The position numbers were made by a program, and so were the translations under genes. A model generated the notes under the pieces. It worked only from the letters and a program-made list of their open reading frames with translations, did no database searches and was not told where the DNA came from. From NCBI RefSeq assembly GCF_029962835.1, contig NC_080584.1, forward strand, positions 83,418,862 to 83,482,861: 64,000 nucleotides of DNA. The letters are read 5' to 3'. Shown here piece after piece: positions 1 to 12,033 of the stretch (position 1 is the first letter of the stretch; every line of letters begins with the position of its first letter). The stretch is from Magnolia sinica (Eukaryota; Streptophyta; Magnoliopsida; Magnoliales; Magnoliaceae).

Positions 1-27
1 CCATTGCCCTTGGGGTATCGATGTTTT

Positions 28-458
28 GAGCCTCACCATGATATATCTGTTATATTCAAACCATCCATCCATTTGAAGAGATAATTTTAGGGCATGAGAT
101 AAAATATGAGGCTAATCCAATACTCAAGTGGACCATATCATAGAAGGCAGTGTGGATTGGATGCCTACCATTGAAATCTTCTTGGGGCTGCAGAAGTATT
201 GAATCAGGTATTTGCTTCTTTTTTTTTCCCCTTAATCAAGGTTTTTGTGATCTTTTGAACAAGTTGGATTGCAAATAAACATCATGGTGGACCCAAGGTT
301 TCAATGGTGGTTGGCATTATCCCCACTACTTTCAACGGTATATTCCACCTGAGCGTTGGACCTGCCCCCATTTTTTTGGTTCATGCCTTAAAATGATCTT
401 GTCAAATGGATGAACGGTTTAGATATAACATACACATCAAGCCCCATCAACTTGATGA
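28..458. mobile_element. Palindromic MULE-type MITE, degraded
   Basis: Both arms of the window's commonest repeat are recognisable: a left arm with the CCATCCATCC and TTTTAGGGCATGAG blocks, a centre with the AACATCATGGTGGACCC block, and a right arm with CTTAAAATGATCT and GGATGAACGG. The arms are reverse complements of each other but heavily diverged. No open frame of any substance. Ends are approximate. Confidence 0.65.
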
Positions 459-497
459 CGCCAAGCGTGGATTGTGTATTACCCGTGTCACGACCTA

Positions 498-930
498 GCT
501 TTGTGGGGCTCACCATGAGTATGTTTTTTTTATCCATGTCATTCGTACATTTTAAAAAATCATTTTAGGGCATGAGCTCAAAAATGAGGCAGATGAAATA
601 ATCTAGTGTACCACATCACAAGAAATAATAGGGATTAAATGCCTACCATTAAAAATAAAACATAATAAAATAATAAAAACCATTACTATGGTGGTAGCAA
701 GTAAAAAAGTGCAGCAGCCGTATACAAATACTCATCTCCCAATTTGGCTTCCCAACTTGGTTATGTTTATTTGAATATAATTTTGTCAGTATGTGTTATA
801 TCCACATAATTCATCCATTTTGCAAAATCATTTCACGGATTTTCCAAAATATGAGGAAGATTAAAAGCTTAAGTGAATCATATTACCATCATTCAATCCC
901 CATTGCTAGTTGTAGGGTGGTCCAATTCTA
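498..930. mobile_element. Two left-arm fragments of the MULE-type MITE
   Basis: 498-665 starts with GTGGGGCTCACCATGAG and runs through the TTTTAGGGCATGAG and CCTACCATTAAAA blocks, then stops. 795-930 repeats a more decayed left arm (CCATTTTGCAAAATCATTT). No right arm follows either, so both are deletion remnants. Confidence 0.5.
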
Positions 931-1241
931 CTTTATCTGCTTGATTTTTTTCTCATTCCATAAAATAATTAGGCAAGATGAATGAATAGTGTGAATATAA
1001 TACATATACATAGTGGAGCCCACGAAACTATGCCACATAAATGCACATTGGCCCATCTACTATGCCATATAAATGCACATTGGTCCATCTATGTCTCCAG
1101 GTGACAGTGAAAGAATAAAGTAAGAATAAAATGATTTAATAAATTAATAATATTCAATTATAGGTAAGATGTAATGATGTGAGTTTTCCATTCCACTCCA
1201 CTACGGTAGTAGTCCATAAACCAAGTAGCTCAAGTCATATT

Positions 1242-1545
1242 TAGAGTTGTATACGAGCTAAACCGAATCGAGCTTGGTCACTAGCTGACCCCAATTCAAA
1301 CTCGGCTCGGCCCATTCCTGATTGGCTGGCTCAGCTCGATTCAATCAGCAGCTCGGGCTAGTTCAAGTCAAGTTTGGGTCAAGAATGAGCATGTGCGACA
1401 ATTTTTCAAATATATTGAGTGCACCTTTAATTTTTCACAGTATATAAAACAGTAGCAGCAATTTACAAGTATTTCATCAAATACGCAGTAGACAACATCA
1501 AAATCTAGATAAAGGGTATTAGTTTCTTATCCATACATTCCTGCT
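1242..1545. mobile_element. hAT-like GAGC-rich MITE, interrupted by an LTR
   Basis: Begins TAGAGTTGTATACGAGC, a variant of the TAGGGYTGTA-type end of the hAT-like elements at 14342, 48615 and 56052. It then shows the same CGAGCT/CAGCTCGG-rich sequence and, from 1400, the reverse complement of their middle segment (compare 14680-14760). It is cut at 1546 by the start of an LTR; the other end is not found after the downstream LTR. Confidence 0.6.
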
Positions 1546-3951
1546 TGTAACATCCTGGATTTTCACTGTTTTGGATTTTCAAAATTCCTTAAAAAAAATT
1601 TTAAAAAATTTAATTAACTTATAATATTACTTATTAGCCATTAGCACTCAATGTTAGTATACAGGGGTGGTACCAGAAAAGAACCGCACCAGTCCGATTA
1701 ATCAGCCGTAAGAAGCCAATAAATCCGCCCGATCACTTGAACATCAGATATAGTGTAACGTCCCACCCAACTAGAACAGTGTCCTGGAGCGTCCACGTAG
1801 GATTTGCCACAGGACCGTTCGTTTAAGCCATGCATAGTGAGGTATCACAAATAAATTAGACCAAGATTAACTCAATTGAATAGACCAGACGAGCCTTGAT
1901 AGAACCTGGTGCGGGCCTCCAAGCCAGATGGCCGTTTACACTTAGCGACAGCCCGTGCGGTCTACACTGCGACATGGGAAGGTCAGAAAATTATAAAAAT
2001 TTAAGGGAGCATAGATCTCACTGGGCTTGGGGACCATTGCGGACCATGAACCCCGTAGACACCCAGAAGTGGAATCTGGCACTTGCCAGATGCGCCCCAC
2101 CAATGCCAAAATTAGAATCTGACACGTGTAAATAAAATAAAATGTAAGACATTTCAGCTGTCAGATTTCTTCATAATTTACGATGAGGGTCTAATGTATT
2201 TTTCTACACCCGCCCACAAAAATCTGGGTTCCGATCGTGGCGCGGTGACCGTTGATCGCGAATCAGACCCGTGCGACCAAACCCCATATCTGCTCATTCC
2301 CAAATTTTACAAGGCCCTTCATCGGACCATGGAGTACCTATCCTATAAGTTTCATGGTCGGAGGGCCACCAAAACTGCCCCGGTTATCCAAATAAGCTCT
2401 AAACCGCTCGTTGGTGGACCACTAGTTCCAAAACTATAGAATAATGTCCGTCTCATTGGGCTTGACATCCATCGCGGGAATCGGACCTGGGTACGGTCCA
2501 GAATCGCTCAACTTGAGCTAAAGGACGAGTGCATGAGAAGTGCAAATACTTTAAAGAAATGAGCTGAAACTTAAGTGAATTGGGTCGTCCCCTCTTATGC
2601 AAAGTTGGGGATTTCAGACCGTCGGTTTATGACCAAACTTCACACGTGGAGTAAGGATATTTTCTTACTCATATCCATATAGTCGTGGCCCCGATCGACC
2701 ATCGGTGACCGTTGAAAAGACTTCTAATCGTATCTGTCGATCGGCGCATCCAAATGGCGGGCCGATCATGTCCATACGTAGATCATCATTAGAGCTAACT
2801 ATCCTACGGTCTAAATCAATGTGTACACCTCATAGTGGGCCCTAGAGCTTAGAAAGACCCTCCTATAGGTCTAATATAGTGAAAACTTAGCCTTTGGGGC
2901 CATTTATGCCAAATCTGGCATTATAAAAGTGCCTCACTTGGGCACCCCCTCTCCCCATACGATTTTGCCCTAGAGGAAAGGAAGAGAGAAGAGAGAAAAG
3001 GGAGAAAGAAGAAAGGAGGAAGAGAGGAAAAGAGTGAATGTGAGCAAGGTGGACCCTAGATTGAGGTGGGGCCCAAGGAAATCAAACCCCACAACTTTCT
3101 ACCTCGTCTCCAAGAAGAAACCCTCATCCGCGACTACCATTTCATTCCGTTAATCACCTAGGTAAGATCCATCACCCATTTTTCTTGAAAACCTTATGAT
3201 GAGGAGGGGTTTACATGGGATTCTAACATCCAATGCTTTGCTTTAGGGATTCCGGCCAATCGACCCAAAATCCACACTCCTAGGTCATTTCCAAGTCTTC
3301 AACGATCCATAGGTGCGGACTATTACTCTTAGGTGACCTAACACCAATTTTAATACGAGATTAATGATTTTGATTGCTTGGATGTTATATTTGAAAGCCT
3401 AGGGAAATCCTAGGAATTGTATGTTGGTTGGAATGGTATGGATTTATATGTTTGGCTCTCTCTCATGATGTCGTTTATGTTTCTCACATGATTTGATGTA
3501 TGGATGATCATATGCTCATGCCGTGTTGATTTTTATACGTTGGTTGCTTCATATTACGTATGATTTCATTACTCTTGTGTACATGATTTCTCAACATGGA
3601 GGAAGTGTTAACTTCCTCACCAAACCACACCACACACATACACTTTATTCATGATGTTAATAGTTTGCTTGTTAGAGAAATTTGAATTGTATGTTGAGCA
3701 ACATGAGAATATGGTGTTGAATATGCTTGATGTTACTTTGGTAGTTGGCATGCTATGAGTCCCTATTCCTACCCTTGGGTTGGTCAGGAACTTGAGGAGA
3801 GACGGTAGTCCCATCGGTAGGACTACGCTATGGTTGGACTTGTGGGTTTGGGCGGGTGTGATCGGGTGGCTGCAGTTCGACTACATGGGACCTTTGTGCC
3901 CGATGCCACTCGCCTCATGCTCGCCCGACTTAGGTGGTCTAACCTACTGTT
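1546..3951 (+). mobile_element. Long LTR copy 1, truncated at its 3' end
   Basis: Starts TGTAACATCCTGG and matches the LTRs at 5192 and 17165 along its length. It has a TATA box (2922-2928), a purine-rich leader, and an intron-like GT-AG segment at 3162-3246. Similarity stops near 3951, about 1.1 kb short of the LTR 3' end, so the palindrome and acidic frame of the other copies are missing. As a pair with the LTR at 5192 it would be the 5' LTR of one decayed element, Ty3/gypsy-like by its polypurine-tract context. Confidence 0.75.
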
Positions 3952-5191
3952 AGATTCCCAAGGCTACTTATCTTGTGGTACCTTTGGTTTCGATAACCTG
4001 TAGTGTTTCCAAACCATAACTCCCATGATGAGTACATGATGTGGGCGCCTCCTCTCATGAAATGAGATCGTCCTCTGCCCAAATATCATTCAAAATTTGT
4101 GACCAAGATATGGATACCCCCACTCATTAATACTTTCACCCTTTCAAAATCTCATAATGAGGAACCTAACTTGCTTATATCCAAATGATAAACCCTCTGC
4201 CTCGAGAAGTCCCTACAAAAAAAAACAAAAAACCAATCCCTATCTATAAATTGAGAGTTTGCTTCTCTTCATTGAACCTATGCCACCATTTGCTTAGAAG
4301 TGCCAAAATCCTTTCCTTCCAATTTCGATCCCAAATTCCTTTCCTCTTTGGTTTTCTATCATCAATGATTTATTGAGCGAATTGCATGAGTAGCTCATTC
4401 TATAATCCACAGGAAATGGAAGGATGGAAACCATAGAGAAATATCTGGACAGCGTAGGTAGGCTAGAGAAAATGTCATTGCATACAATGGTAATTCATAT
4501 AAAATTTTATGCCTATAGAAACTTTTTAGGGTAATCTTTAACCATAAGTATATTGAGAGATTTATTAACCCCCAATTTGAATATAAATCGAAATGAGGAT
4601 TCTCTTAAACCAAGACCTAAAGGACAACCTTATAAATAGGAGATTTAAAATTTCCAATAATGGTCATTCCCTAAACACTCATATTGATCAGACTATGGAA
4701 TTACGGAAGTATACACCTGCGAAGCATTCGCGGCTTGACTCAATTCTCAATCCTGGGTGACTACCAATGGACTCACTGCTTTGACCGAGCAGAAGACCAG
4801 GATCCACCAGGACGAAGAAGGGATACGATGAGCCTTCTACCTTGGTCAGGTAGATGATCGACGTATCGGGTTAAAGCCCACTACAACCGTCTTTCCGTGT
4901 TGGTCTAACATTGAAAATAAATATTTCACTTTAGATAGAGGGAAGCCATCACCATAAATCTAAATCTTTTAAAAAAAATAAATAGGTAAATAAATAAATT
5001 TTAGTAAACCATCAAGGTGAAAAAGTTTTAAGGGGGGTAGATTACAATGAGCTACGATAGCGTATTTATTATATACCCTAAAACGTATATAAACACGAAA
5101 CCAACAAAACTTAAGCAAACGAACTGATAATATCTTTATTTATTACCCTTAGGCAATTTCGGGGACGAAATTATTTTTAAGGGGGGTAGAT
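3952..5191 (+). mobile_element. Internal remnant of the long-LTR element with polypurine tract
   Basis: No reading frame longer than about 60 codons. The last 30 bases read GGGGACGAAATTATTTTTAAG, then a GGGGGG run and TAGAT, ending directly at the TG of the next LTR: the usual polypurine tract and pol-end context of Ty3/gypsy elements. A second copy of the tract lies at about 5022-5045. Most of gag-pol is deleted. Confidence 0.6.
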
Positions 5192-8100
5192 TGTAACATC
5201 CTGGATTTTCACTATTTTGAATTTTCAAGATTCCTTAAAAAAATTTTAAAAAAATTTAATTAACTTATAATATTACTTATTAACCATTAGCACCCAATGT
5301 TAGTATACAGGGGTGGTACCAGAAAAGAACCGCACCAGTCCGATTAATCAGCCGTAAGAAGCCAATGAATCCGCCCGATCACTTGAACATCAGGTATAGT
5401 GCAACGTCCCGCCCAACCAGAACAGTGTCCTGGGGCGTCCATGTAGGATTTACCACAGGACCGTTCATTTAAACCACTCATAGTGAGGTATCACAAATAA
5501 ATTAGACCAAGATTAACTCAATTGAATAAACCAGACGAGTCTTGATAAAACCTGGTGCGGGCTTCCAAGCCAGATGCTTTAAAACTTTTAGGCACGCGCG
5601 TAGCTATACGGACATGGGAAGGTCGAGAAAATTATAAAAATTCAAGGGAGCATAGATCTCACGGGCTTGGGGACCATCGCGACAATGGACGTGGACACGA
5701 AGTGGAATCGCACTTAAGATGCCCACTATGCCAAAATTAAACACGTGTAAATAAAATAAAATGTAAGACATTTCAGCCGTCAGATTTCTTCATAATTTAC
5801 GATGAGGGTCTAATGTATTTTTCTACACCCGCCCACAAAAATCTGGGTCCCGATCGTGGCGCGATGACCGTTGATCGCGAATCAGACCCGTGCGACCAAA
5901 CCCCATATCTGATCATTCCCAAATTTTACAAGGCTCTTCATCGGGCCATGGAGCACCTATCCTATAAGTTTCATGGTCGGAGGGCCACCAAAACTGCCCC
6001 GGTTATCCAAATAAGCTCTAGACCGCTCGTTGGTGGACTACTAGTTCCAAAACTATAGAATAATGTCCGTCTCATTGGGCTTGACGTCCATCGCGGGAAT
6101 CGGACCTGGGTACGGTCCAGAACCGCTCAACTTGAGCTAAAGGACGAGTGCATGAGAAGTGCAAATACCTTAAAGAAATGAGCTGAAACTTAAGTGAATT
6201 GGGTCGTCCCCTCTTATGCAAAGTTGAGGATTTCAGACCGTCGGTTTGCAACCAAACTTCACACGTGGAGTAAGGATATTTCCCTACTCATATCCGTATA
6301 GTCGTGGCCCCGATCGACCATCGGTGACCGTTGAAAAGACTTCTAATCGTATCTGTCGATCGGCACATCCAAATGACGGGCCGATCATGTCCATACGTAG
6401 ATCATCATTAGGGCTAACTATCCTACGGTCTAAATCAATGTGTACACCTCATAGTGGGCCCTAGAGCTTATAAAGACCCTCCTATAGGTCTAATATAGTG
6501 AAAACCTAGCCTTTGGGGCCATTTATGCCAAATCTGGCATTATAAAAGTGCCTCACTTGGGCACCCCCTCTCCCCATACGATTTTGCCCTAGAGGAAAGG
6601 AAGAGAGAAGAGAGAAAAGGGAGAAGAAGAAAGGAGGAAGAGAGGAAAAGAGTGAATGTGAGCAAGGTGGACCCTAGATCGAGGTGGGGCCCAAGGAAAT
6701 CAAACCCCACAACTTTTTACCTCGTCTCCAAGAAGAAACCCTCATCCGCGACCACCATTTCATTCCGTTGATCGCCTAGGTAAGATCCATCACCCATTTT
6801 TCTTGAAAACCTTATGATGAGGAGGGGTTTACATGGGATTCTAACATGCAATGCTTTGCTTTAGGGATTCCAGCCAATCGACCCAAAATCCACACTCCTA
6901 GGTCATTTCCAAGTCTTCAACGATCCATAGGTGCGGACTATTACTCTTAGGTGACCTAGCACCAATTTTAATACGAGATTAATGATTTTGATTGCTTGGA
7001 TGTTATATTTGAAAGCCTAGGAAAATCCTAGGAATTGTATGTTGGTTGGAATGGTATGGATTTATATGTTTGGCTCTCTCTCATGATGTCGTTTATGTTT
7101 CTCACATGATTTGATGTATGGATGATCATATGCTCATACCGTGTTGATTTTTATACGTTAATTGCTTCATATTACGTATGATTTCATTACTCTTGTGTAC
7201 ATGATTTCTCAACATGGAGGAAGTGTTAACTTCCTCACCAAACCATACCACACACATACACTTTATTCATGATGTTAATAGTTTGCTTGTTAGAGAAATT
7301 TGAATTGTATGTTGAGCAACATGAGAACATGGTGTTGAATATGCTTGATGTTACTTTGGTAGTTGGCATGCTATGAGTCTCTATTCCTACCCTTGGGTTG
7401 GTCAGGAACTTGAGGAGAGACGGTAGTCCCATCGGTAGGACTACGCTATGGTTGGACTTGTGAGTTTGGGGGGGTGTGATCGGGTGGCTGTAGTTCGACT
7501 ACATGGGACCTTTGTACTTGATGTCACTCGCCTCATGCTCGCCCGACTCAGGTGGTCTAGCCTACTATCTGACCAACCTTGATTGTTAACCCTGTTTGCT
7601 CACACTTGTATGGAACCTGAAACACCCTACAAAAAAGCACTTGGAGGGGCCCACTTGAAATTTGGTCCCACTCGTGAGCCGGCATGGTGATGGCCTGTCC
7701 GAGTCGGCCTTATCGTACCGCACTCCCCGTAGTGACCGAGCGATCCCTTTCTCATACATCCTCATGTGCTTTGAAGTCGAGGATGCGGAACTGTTCGGAT
7801 CACGGACCGTGGTGTCCACGCATTGGGGGGTCTTGGCCTCGCAACCCGTTTAGGGCATTGATACGTGGGGTGTACCAGATTCCCCAATCGGCTGGATGAA
7901 TGGACCTAACTAATCACACGGTTAACATGATCATTGCATCGTACTAGTTAGGGTGGCGACTCGGCAGTCGAGGTCGCATTGAGGGAGTGTTAGCATTGGC
8001 GATCGTTAGATGGTGTCGCACGAGGGAGCATTGTAGTGAGGGCATGTATCATATCATGCTGCATACATGCGCATTAATAAGATTACTTAGACGTATGTGA

Positions 8101-8515
8101 TTGTCTGCTTTTCATTAAAATTATATTACAATTGATGCCTGTGATAACTTGAGGTTAATAGCACCCACTGAGTTGATCACTCACTCCCACTCTGGGACGG
8201 TGTTTTAAAACACCAACCAGACCCGTTCATAGATGCAGGTGACTCAAGGCTTAAGGAGCCTGGTGAAGTGAGCTTCGAGGAGGAGGACGAGCTGTCCTAC
8301 TTCCAGTTGATGAGCGGTTCTCTACCAGCTTGAGAGGCGGAATTGGATCACTGAACAGGGGGCTTAGTCCTATTCTTTTGGTTTTGCTATTCTTTTGAGA
8401 CTTTGTTGTGTAGCGTCTTATGCGACCCATGTATTCTTTTGGACATGTGTATATATATATATATATTTGTATTCGGTCTCTTTCATTTCAGTGGATTTGT
8501 GTGGATGTACTTCAT
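5192..8515 (+). mobile_element. Long LTR copy 2, missing its last ~120 bp
   Basis: Co-linear with copy 1 and with the complete copy at 17165-21189. TATA box 6541-6547, intron-like segment 6780-6864, 16-bp palindrome 8199-8214, then the acidic reading frame 8172-8333. It ends at about 8515, where a MULE-MITE right arm begins, and lacks the CGGGAGTCGAG...GTTACA terminus seen in the other copies. No target duplication can be read. Confidence 0.75.
8172..8333 (+). other. Conserved 53-codon acidic open frame inside the long LTR
   Basis: Open from just after an in-frame TGA to TGA at 8331-8333. The frame reads through the 16-bp palindrome (residues GVLKHQPDP) into an acidic stretch ending in EEDELSYFQLM. 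No ATG opens it; a splice acceptor-like GATGCAG lies at 8232-8238. Three other LTR copies carry the same segment: 15339-15500 minus (intact, same length), 20712-20872 (one base lost) and 36635-36769 (early stop). I do not recognise the peptide. Confidence 0.45.
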
Positions 8516-8660
8516 ATTCCTGTGGTGTGGTCCACCTGAAAATTATATGTGCCAAATTTTTGAGGTCATGTCCTAAAATGATCTGGAAAAATGGATGGAT
8601 GGCGTGGATAAGGCACATACGTTATGGTGGGCCCACTTGGATGCATGCTGGGCTGATTCA
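8516..8660. mobile_element. Right-arm fragment of the MULE-type MITE
   Basis: Shows the TGTGGTGTGGTCCACCTG, CCTAAAATGATCTGG and GGATGGATGGCGTGGATA blocks and ends ATGGTGGGCCCAC. The left arm is absent; it abuts the broken end of the long LTR. Confidence 0.6.
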
Positions 8661-9780
8661 AGCTGTCTGTCCAATGGACCACGGCCACATGGTAGTTATC
8701 AATCACTTGATCAATCACCATGAATAGAAAAACATTCATCAATGGTTGGATTAAGATGTCCGATTAACACAATTTTTTTTTTTTATCAATGATACATCCG
8801 TTACAGACTTAACAGTTGGACGGTCTGGATCATCCAAAAATATATCCACGCGAGCCAGATCCAGTGATAGTAAGTTTGGGCGCATCTGATCCGCTCATAA
8901 GATGGCCCACCGTGCTAAAATGAATATAACCACACAATCAGGACAGTTGTCACAAATGGAGTCATCCAGATTTAGTTATGACTAAAAGAGGCTGATCTGA
9001 TCATCTGGTGATCCACACGTTTACATAGAATCTAGATCAACGGTCAGTTTTTCTTAGCCGTTCATCTATTTTGTACACGAATGGCCCACCTGATCATCAT
9101 GTAGGACTGCATTTTGAGATATGGCATCAACCCAGTGAAGGATCATCTTTAACGATCTTGATATTGACACGTGTGCCTACTTCCCACGTGGGATGCGAGT
9201 ACACATTTAAACAGTGCAGTCGGACGAAGTACACTCTGCAGTTCGCATTCAACCACCATTTATTCCTTTTCATCGTCGCTAGGAGGGAAGACCGGTCCGG
9301 TTGAGAGAGAAAAAACCCTTACTACTCGGACAGGTGTGATAGTCCATACGCATGCACTGGAAAATCTAAGACAGAGAAAATTATTAGGTCTAAACAAACC
9401 GTCAAAACGAGATTAGACTTATATAGATGATAAAAAAATATACACCATATCATCACCTTAACCATCCGATTGATGAATATTCATATGAAAGTCAAAATGA
9501 GAAGATTTCAACGGTCCAATTTCAAGAAATATGAATTCATCAATTTAAGGACAGGATTTTTTTTTTTAATTATAATTGTCATAGTATATACTATATGTAT
9601 TGGGTCATACAATTTTGACGGTTCAGATTGATTCATATTATGCGATGTATACATTTCTCAGTGCAAGGGTATAAACCACCATACCTGAAAGGATAGAATC
9701 AGGTAACTTCTTTCGTCCGTGGAAAAGAGACAGGAATCCTTTACAGCCCCTGTTTTAAGTAGCGTACAACACCCAACCCC
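8661..9780. other. Intergenic stretch without recognisable gene
   Basis: AT-rich, with short mixed frames only. Phrases such as GATCCACACG and CCACCTGATCATC recall the local repeats but do not form a clear element. A T run lies at 8772-8784 and another at about 9556-9566. Confidence 0.5.
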
Positions 9781-10199
9781 TGTGGGCCCCACCAGTTTGT
9801 ATATGTTAAATCCACTCCGTACATCATTTTCCATCCTCGAATTTATGACCTTCTCCTGCTCCACAAGTCAGGTGGGCTTCAATCCAGGCAACAAGGGTAT
9901 TGAATGCCAGCCATTGGTCTGTGTGTGGGGGGCTTTCAAGAAGCCTATATTTCATCAAAGCCGTTAATCAGGTGTAGCATACCAGGAAAAATTGAATTTA
10001 ATAAATTTATCCTGATCCAAAACTCATTTGAGCCACACCAGGTGAACATATGGGTTTTACAAGCTATTCGACATTGTTCCCATTTGTGTGGTCCATTAAA
10101 ATTTTATATTAGGCTAATAGTTTTTATGTACGGTTAAAGAAAGGATACTCACATGATGTACAGGGTGGATTTTCAGATACAAGTTGGTGGAGCCCACAC
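9781..10199. mobile_element. Palindromic MITE, divergent subfamily
   Basis: Left end TGTGGGCCCCACCAGTTTGT pairs with the reverse complement of the right end (TGTGGGCTCCACCAACTTGT), with further complementarity inward (AAATCCACTCCGTA against AAAATCCACCCTGTA). The central sequence differs from the main family (AGGTGGGCTTCAATCC block). No coding capacity. Confidence 0.6.
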
Positions 10200-10506
10200 A
10201 TCTTGCATCACAGACGAGTCGGGTCCACCAAAAGAAAAGAAAAGAAAAAACCATTTTTCTATATTTATGTACTTTTTTGGTAAAATCCAATTTTTATCTG
10301 AAGGAAATGTAATAAATTTCTGAGTTAATACATGAAAATAGAAATTTATGAGAAAAAAGATGCTGTCATGAAATTCAATTTTTTGCATTTTTCTGAAAAT
10401 ATTCAAAGCGTGTCTGCCGTTCCTTCACATGTACCATAAATGACTCTGAAAAAGACATGGACAACAGCTAACATGCGTGTCATAGGCGATCTAGCCAATC
10501 CTACGC

Positions 10507-11025
10507 GAGCGCGACTTGGTTGCCATCCTGGAGCCAGCCATGTGGGTGCGACCTTCACTGTAGGGACCACCTCAATATATGTACACTATATCCATTCTGT
10601 CCATATGTTTTTAAATATTATTTTAGGTATTGGTACAAAAAAGGATGAAGCTAGAAATTTCATGTGGACCACACCACAGGAAACAGTCAGTGGTCACTAA
10701 ACGCCCACCATTAAAAACCACTTAGGAGTCCACAGTAATCTTTTTTGACCATCCAACCTGTTGATAAGGTGACACAGACCTGGATTAAATCGTAAAACAA
10801 ATATCAGCTTGATCCAAAACTTTTGTGGCCCACCAGAGGTTTTTAATGGTCAATAATGATTGTTTCCTGTAGTGTGATCCACCTGAAATTCGTATCTTCG
10901 TCATTTTTTGGACCACTCACTAAAATAAGGGGGGGAAACATATGGACGGCATGGATATAGATATCATGCATCGAGGTATGTCTCAACCACATGGCTAGTT
11001 GGGGGGTGGCAGCCAAGACGCGCTC
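10507..11025. mobile_element. Complete palindromic MITE with 9-bp target duplication
   Basis: 519 bp. The ends GAGCGCGACTTGGTTGCC and GAGCGCGTCTTGGCTGCC (right end, reverse complement) begin inverted arms of roughly 200 bp each. It is flanked by atcctacgc (10498-10506) and atcccacgc (11026-11034), a 9-bp duplication with one mismatch. Long inverted arms plus 9-bp duplication is the Mutator (MULE) signature. This copy defines the class of the whole repeat family in the window. Confidence 0.8.
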
Positions 11026-11514
11026 ATCCCACGCAACTGTCTCATTGGGAAGAAGGATGACGTGGATAGATATTGACGTGGATACCTGATCGAGCCATCT
11101 TGAATGTCCATCAGGGTCAATGTACATCTTATGGGTTATCATGGAAAAATCACGGTTAAATCCTTTTCCCAAAGCCGTTCGTTTTTACAAGCAATGAATG
11201 GGACGGTTAAGATGACATGATGGAAATATATCTGGTTATTGATTATCAATATTTTTAATTAAATGATCTTGACCGTCCATTTGTTAGGTTGTTGGTTAGA
11301 TGGTTTTAAGGGCTCGATTGATGTGTTTTTTTCTCATGGTGGGCCATGAAAAGTATATTGGACATAATTGACGGTCAGATCTGTTGAAGGCGACTCCCTT
11401 ACATTTCTCCTCACCTGAAATAGCGATCGAGTAACGTATCATGCATGTATTTTTTTTCCGCGTACTACGAAACTAACCTTGGTTGGTGCAACGCAGAGTA
11501 CAGGAAAGGGTGGT

Positions 11515-11800
11515 AATTGGCCGTTAAAAACTTCCTGTGGGCCACAGAAGCTTTGGATCAAGATGATATTTATGTGGTATCTTCGTCTAGGTCTTTGTAA
11601 CCTTATCAACAGGTTGGATGACAAATAAACATTCCCTTGTAATCCATGAAGTTTTTAACAGTGGAGATTCAATCACAACTGTTTCATGTAATGTAGTCCA
11701 CCTGAGATTTGGGTCAGTTTCATTTTTGGGATCATGCACTAAAATGAGCTCCCAAAATGGTTGGACAGTGTGGATTAATCCACATACATCACTGTGAGTC
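11515..11800. mobile_element. MULE-type MITE lacking its left arm
   Basis: Starts inside the central part (GTTAAAAACTTCCTGTGGGCC), runs through the AACAGGTTGGATGACAAATAAACAT block and a complete right arm ending CATCACTGTGAGTCCCACAG. Confidence 0.6.
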
Positions 11801-12033
11801 CCACAGGGGTCCCAGATCTCTCACACGTGATGATGGCACGTGTGCTCCGGTCCATTACTTCTAATAAATGAACAGTGCAGCGTGGACATTTTGGCCATTG
11901 AACGGCGCCCATGCCGATACTCGCGATTACATCTGACTTTTGACTTGTACGGTCATTAATTGGGCAGCTTGCTCTTTTGACTATTGGCAAAGAGACAGGT
12001 ACGCTACTCGCTCGAGTGGGTGCGGGTACACGC

